A DNA stretch of 64,000 nt from an uncultured Alphaproteobacteria bacterium (GTDB lineage Bacteria; Pseudomonadota; Alphaproteobacteria; UBA8366; GCA-2717185), in contig CALSRA010000020.1 of NCBI GenBank assembly GCA_943788635.1, positions 1-64,000 on the forward strand, written 5' to 3'. Positions 63,137-64,000 of the stretch are shown piece after piece. Position 1 is the first letter of the stretch. The number at the start of each line of letters is the position of its first letter. A program made the translations under genes and the position numbers. The notes under the pieces were generated by a model, which was not told the DNA's origin, ran no database searches, and saw only the letters and a program-made list of their open reading frames with translations.

Positions 63137-64000
63137 TTATGACACGGGCGGCGTCGTAACGCGGATAGGCTGTTTTATCCGCTGAATCTTGGCGATCAAT
63201 ATAAGCCTGCTGATATGTAAATCGGACAGCACCGTCTTTTTCGCGAGCAGTAATTTCCCGTCCTCGTACAACAGGTCATCCTGAAGTTCCTGGCCCGGCC
63301 GCAGCATGTTGATCGACACTTCGTCCATCATTTGGTCAGGGCCTGCAACCGTGACCTCTTGAAGGACCGTTCGCATTGCCGTCAGAATCTCAGGATCAAA
63401 CGCGCCTTCCCGTGCTTCCAGACTATTAATCGTTTCCGGTCCCACGACGGACCTTTGCGCCAGGCGCGCGATTTCTTTCAGGACCTTCAGCGCCCGCCCG
63501 GCGAACGGGATGTCCGTGCCCGCGGGACCGTCTTCGGGAAAGCCGCTGCCGTCAAAATTCCGGTCCTGATAAAGAATGGCATCCGCGACAGAAGACAGGC
63601 GGGGATTATTTGAAATCAGGCTTTTCCCCACTTCGGGAACCCGCTTGATGATCTCGTGTTCATCTTCGCTAAGTTCTTCGCCATCACTCTGTTTGAGCAA
63701 AAGTTCCGATGGCACGGATATCTGGCCGATGGAACACAGCATACAGGCGAAATCAATTTCCCAGGGTCTTGGCGCCTTCATGATTCTGGCCAGCACGCGA
63801 CCCCATTTCCGCATATTCGCGATATCCCGGGTCATATGCGGGTCGAGGAACGACATCATGTCCGAAAGCAGTTTCAGGCTTCCGGCGAGCGTGTGTTCAA
63901 GAAGTTCCTTTTCCGCCGTCTGCAATCGATACTGTTTGATGCCGGCGGTGATGCCTTCGATAAGATCTTCCGCGGCGCATGGCTTGGTAAAAAACCGGAA
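63137..64000 (-). CDS. Response regulator with HD-GYP-like output domain, degenerate motifs (N-terminus off window)
   Basis: Upstream FRFFTKPCAAEDLIEGI is a REC C-terminus; FACMLCSIGQISVPSELLL and YQDRNFDGSGFP align with HD and GYP motifs. Confidence 0.75.
   Translation of the reverse strand, partial: FRFFTKPCAAEDLIEGITAGIKQYRLQTAEKELLEHTLAGSLKLLSDMMSFLDPHMTRDIANMRKWGRVLARIMKAPRPWEIDFACMLCSIGQISVPSELLLKQSDGEELSEDEHEIIKRVPEVGKSLISNNPRLSSVADAILYQDRNFDGSGFPEDGPAGTDIPFAGRALKVLKEIARLAQRSVVGPETINSLEAREGAFDPEILTAMRTVLQEVTVAGPDQMMDEVSINMLRPGQELQDDLLYEDGKLLLAKKTVLSDLHISRLILIAKIQRIKQPIRVTTPPVS

Noticed and set aside
1-64000. CRISPR array, integrase, transposase or prophage genes
   Set aside because: No direct-repeat array and no ORF with recognisable mobile-element signatures was seen.

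Overview
A 64 kb, gene-dense, GC-rich chromosomal segment from what looks like an alphaproteobacterium. Supporting markers are MucR, an alphaproteobacterial Mic60-like protein next to hemC/hemD/hemY, and classic gene orders. Main blocks, left to right: (1) translation operon rimP-nusA-ylxR-infB-rbfA-truB, minus strand; (2) trmB, metK, an XRE regulator, then lnt-corC-ybeY-phoH-miaB, fur, mucR and rimI-tsaB; (3) a stress/regulatory stretch with a polysaccharide deacetylase, Bax-like glucosaminidase, NfuA-like protein, Usp, ArsR, MFS, HerA-like ATPase and a tandem-PAS hybrid histidine kinase; (4) a two-gene cassette of a thioredoxin-fold fusion protein and a UGSC-family protein whose motif residue is an in-frame TGA followed by a bacterial SECIS-like hairpin, i.e. 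a probable selenoprotein that ORF callers split in two; (5) acsA, Rieske, EVE, two YciI genes, gpsA, tsaD; (6) hemC-hemD-mic60-hemY, with hemD apparently starting at AUU; (7) tRNA-Thr(CGT); (8) kdgK-eda-phaB-like genes and metabolic genes; (9) a cobalamin cluster with early-cobalt-insertion (anaerobic-type) markers cbiD, cbiG-cobJ and cbiX; (10) a response regulator and an HD-GYP-like protein with degenerate catalytic motifs. Several conserved genes (rbfA, infB, ybeY, cobD, cobQ, one REC protein) carry 1-2 nt indels, mostly extra bases in short homopolymers, most easily explained as uncorrected sequencing errors. No CRISPR array, rRNA, prophage or transposon was recognised.
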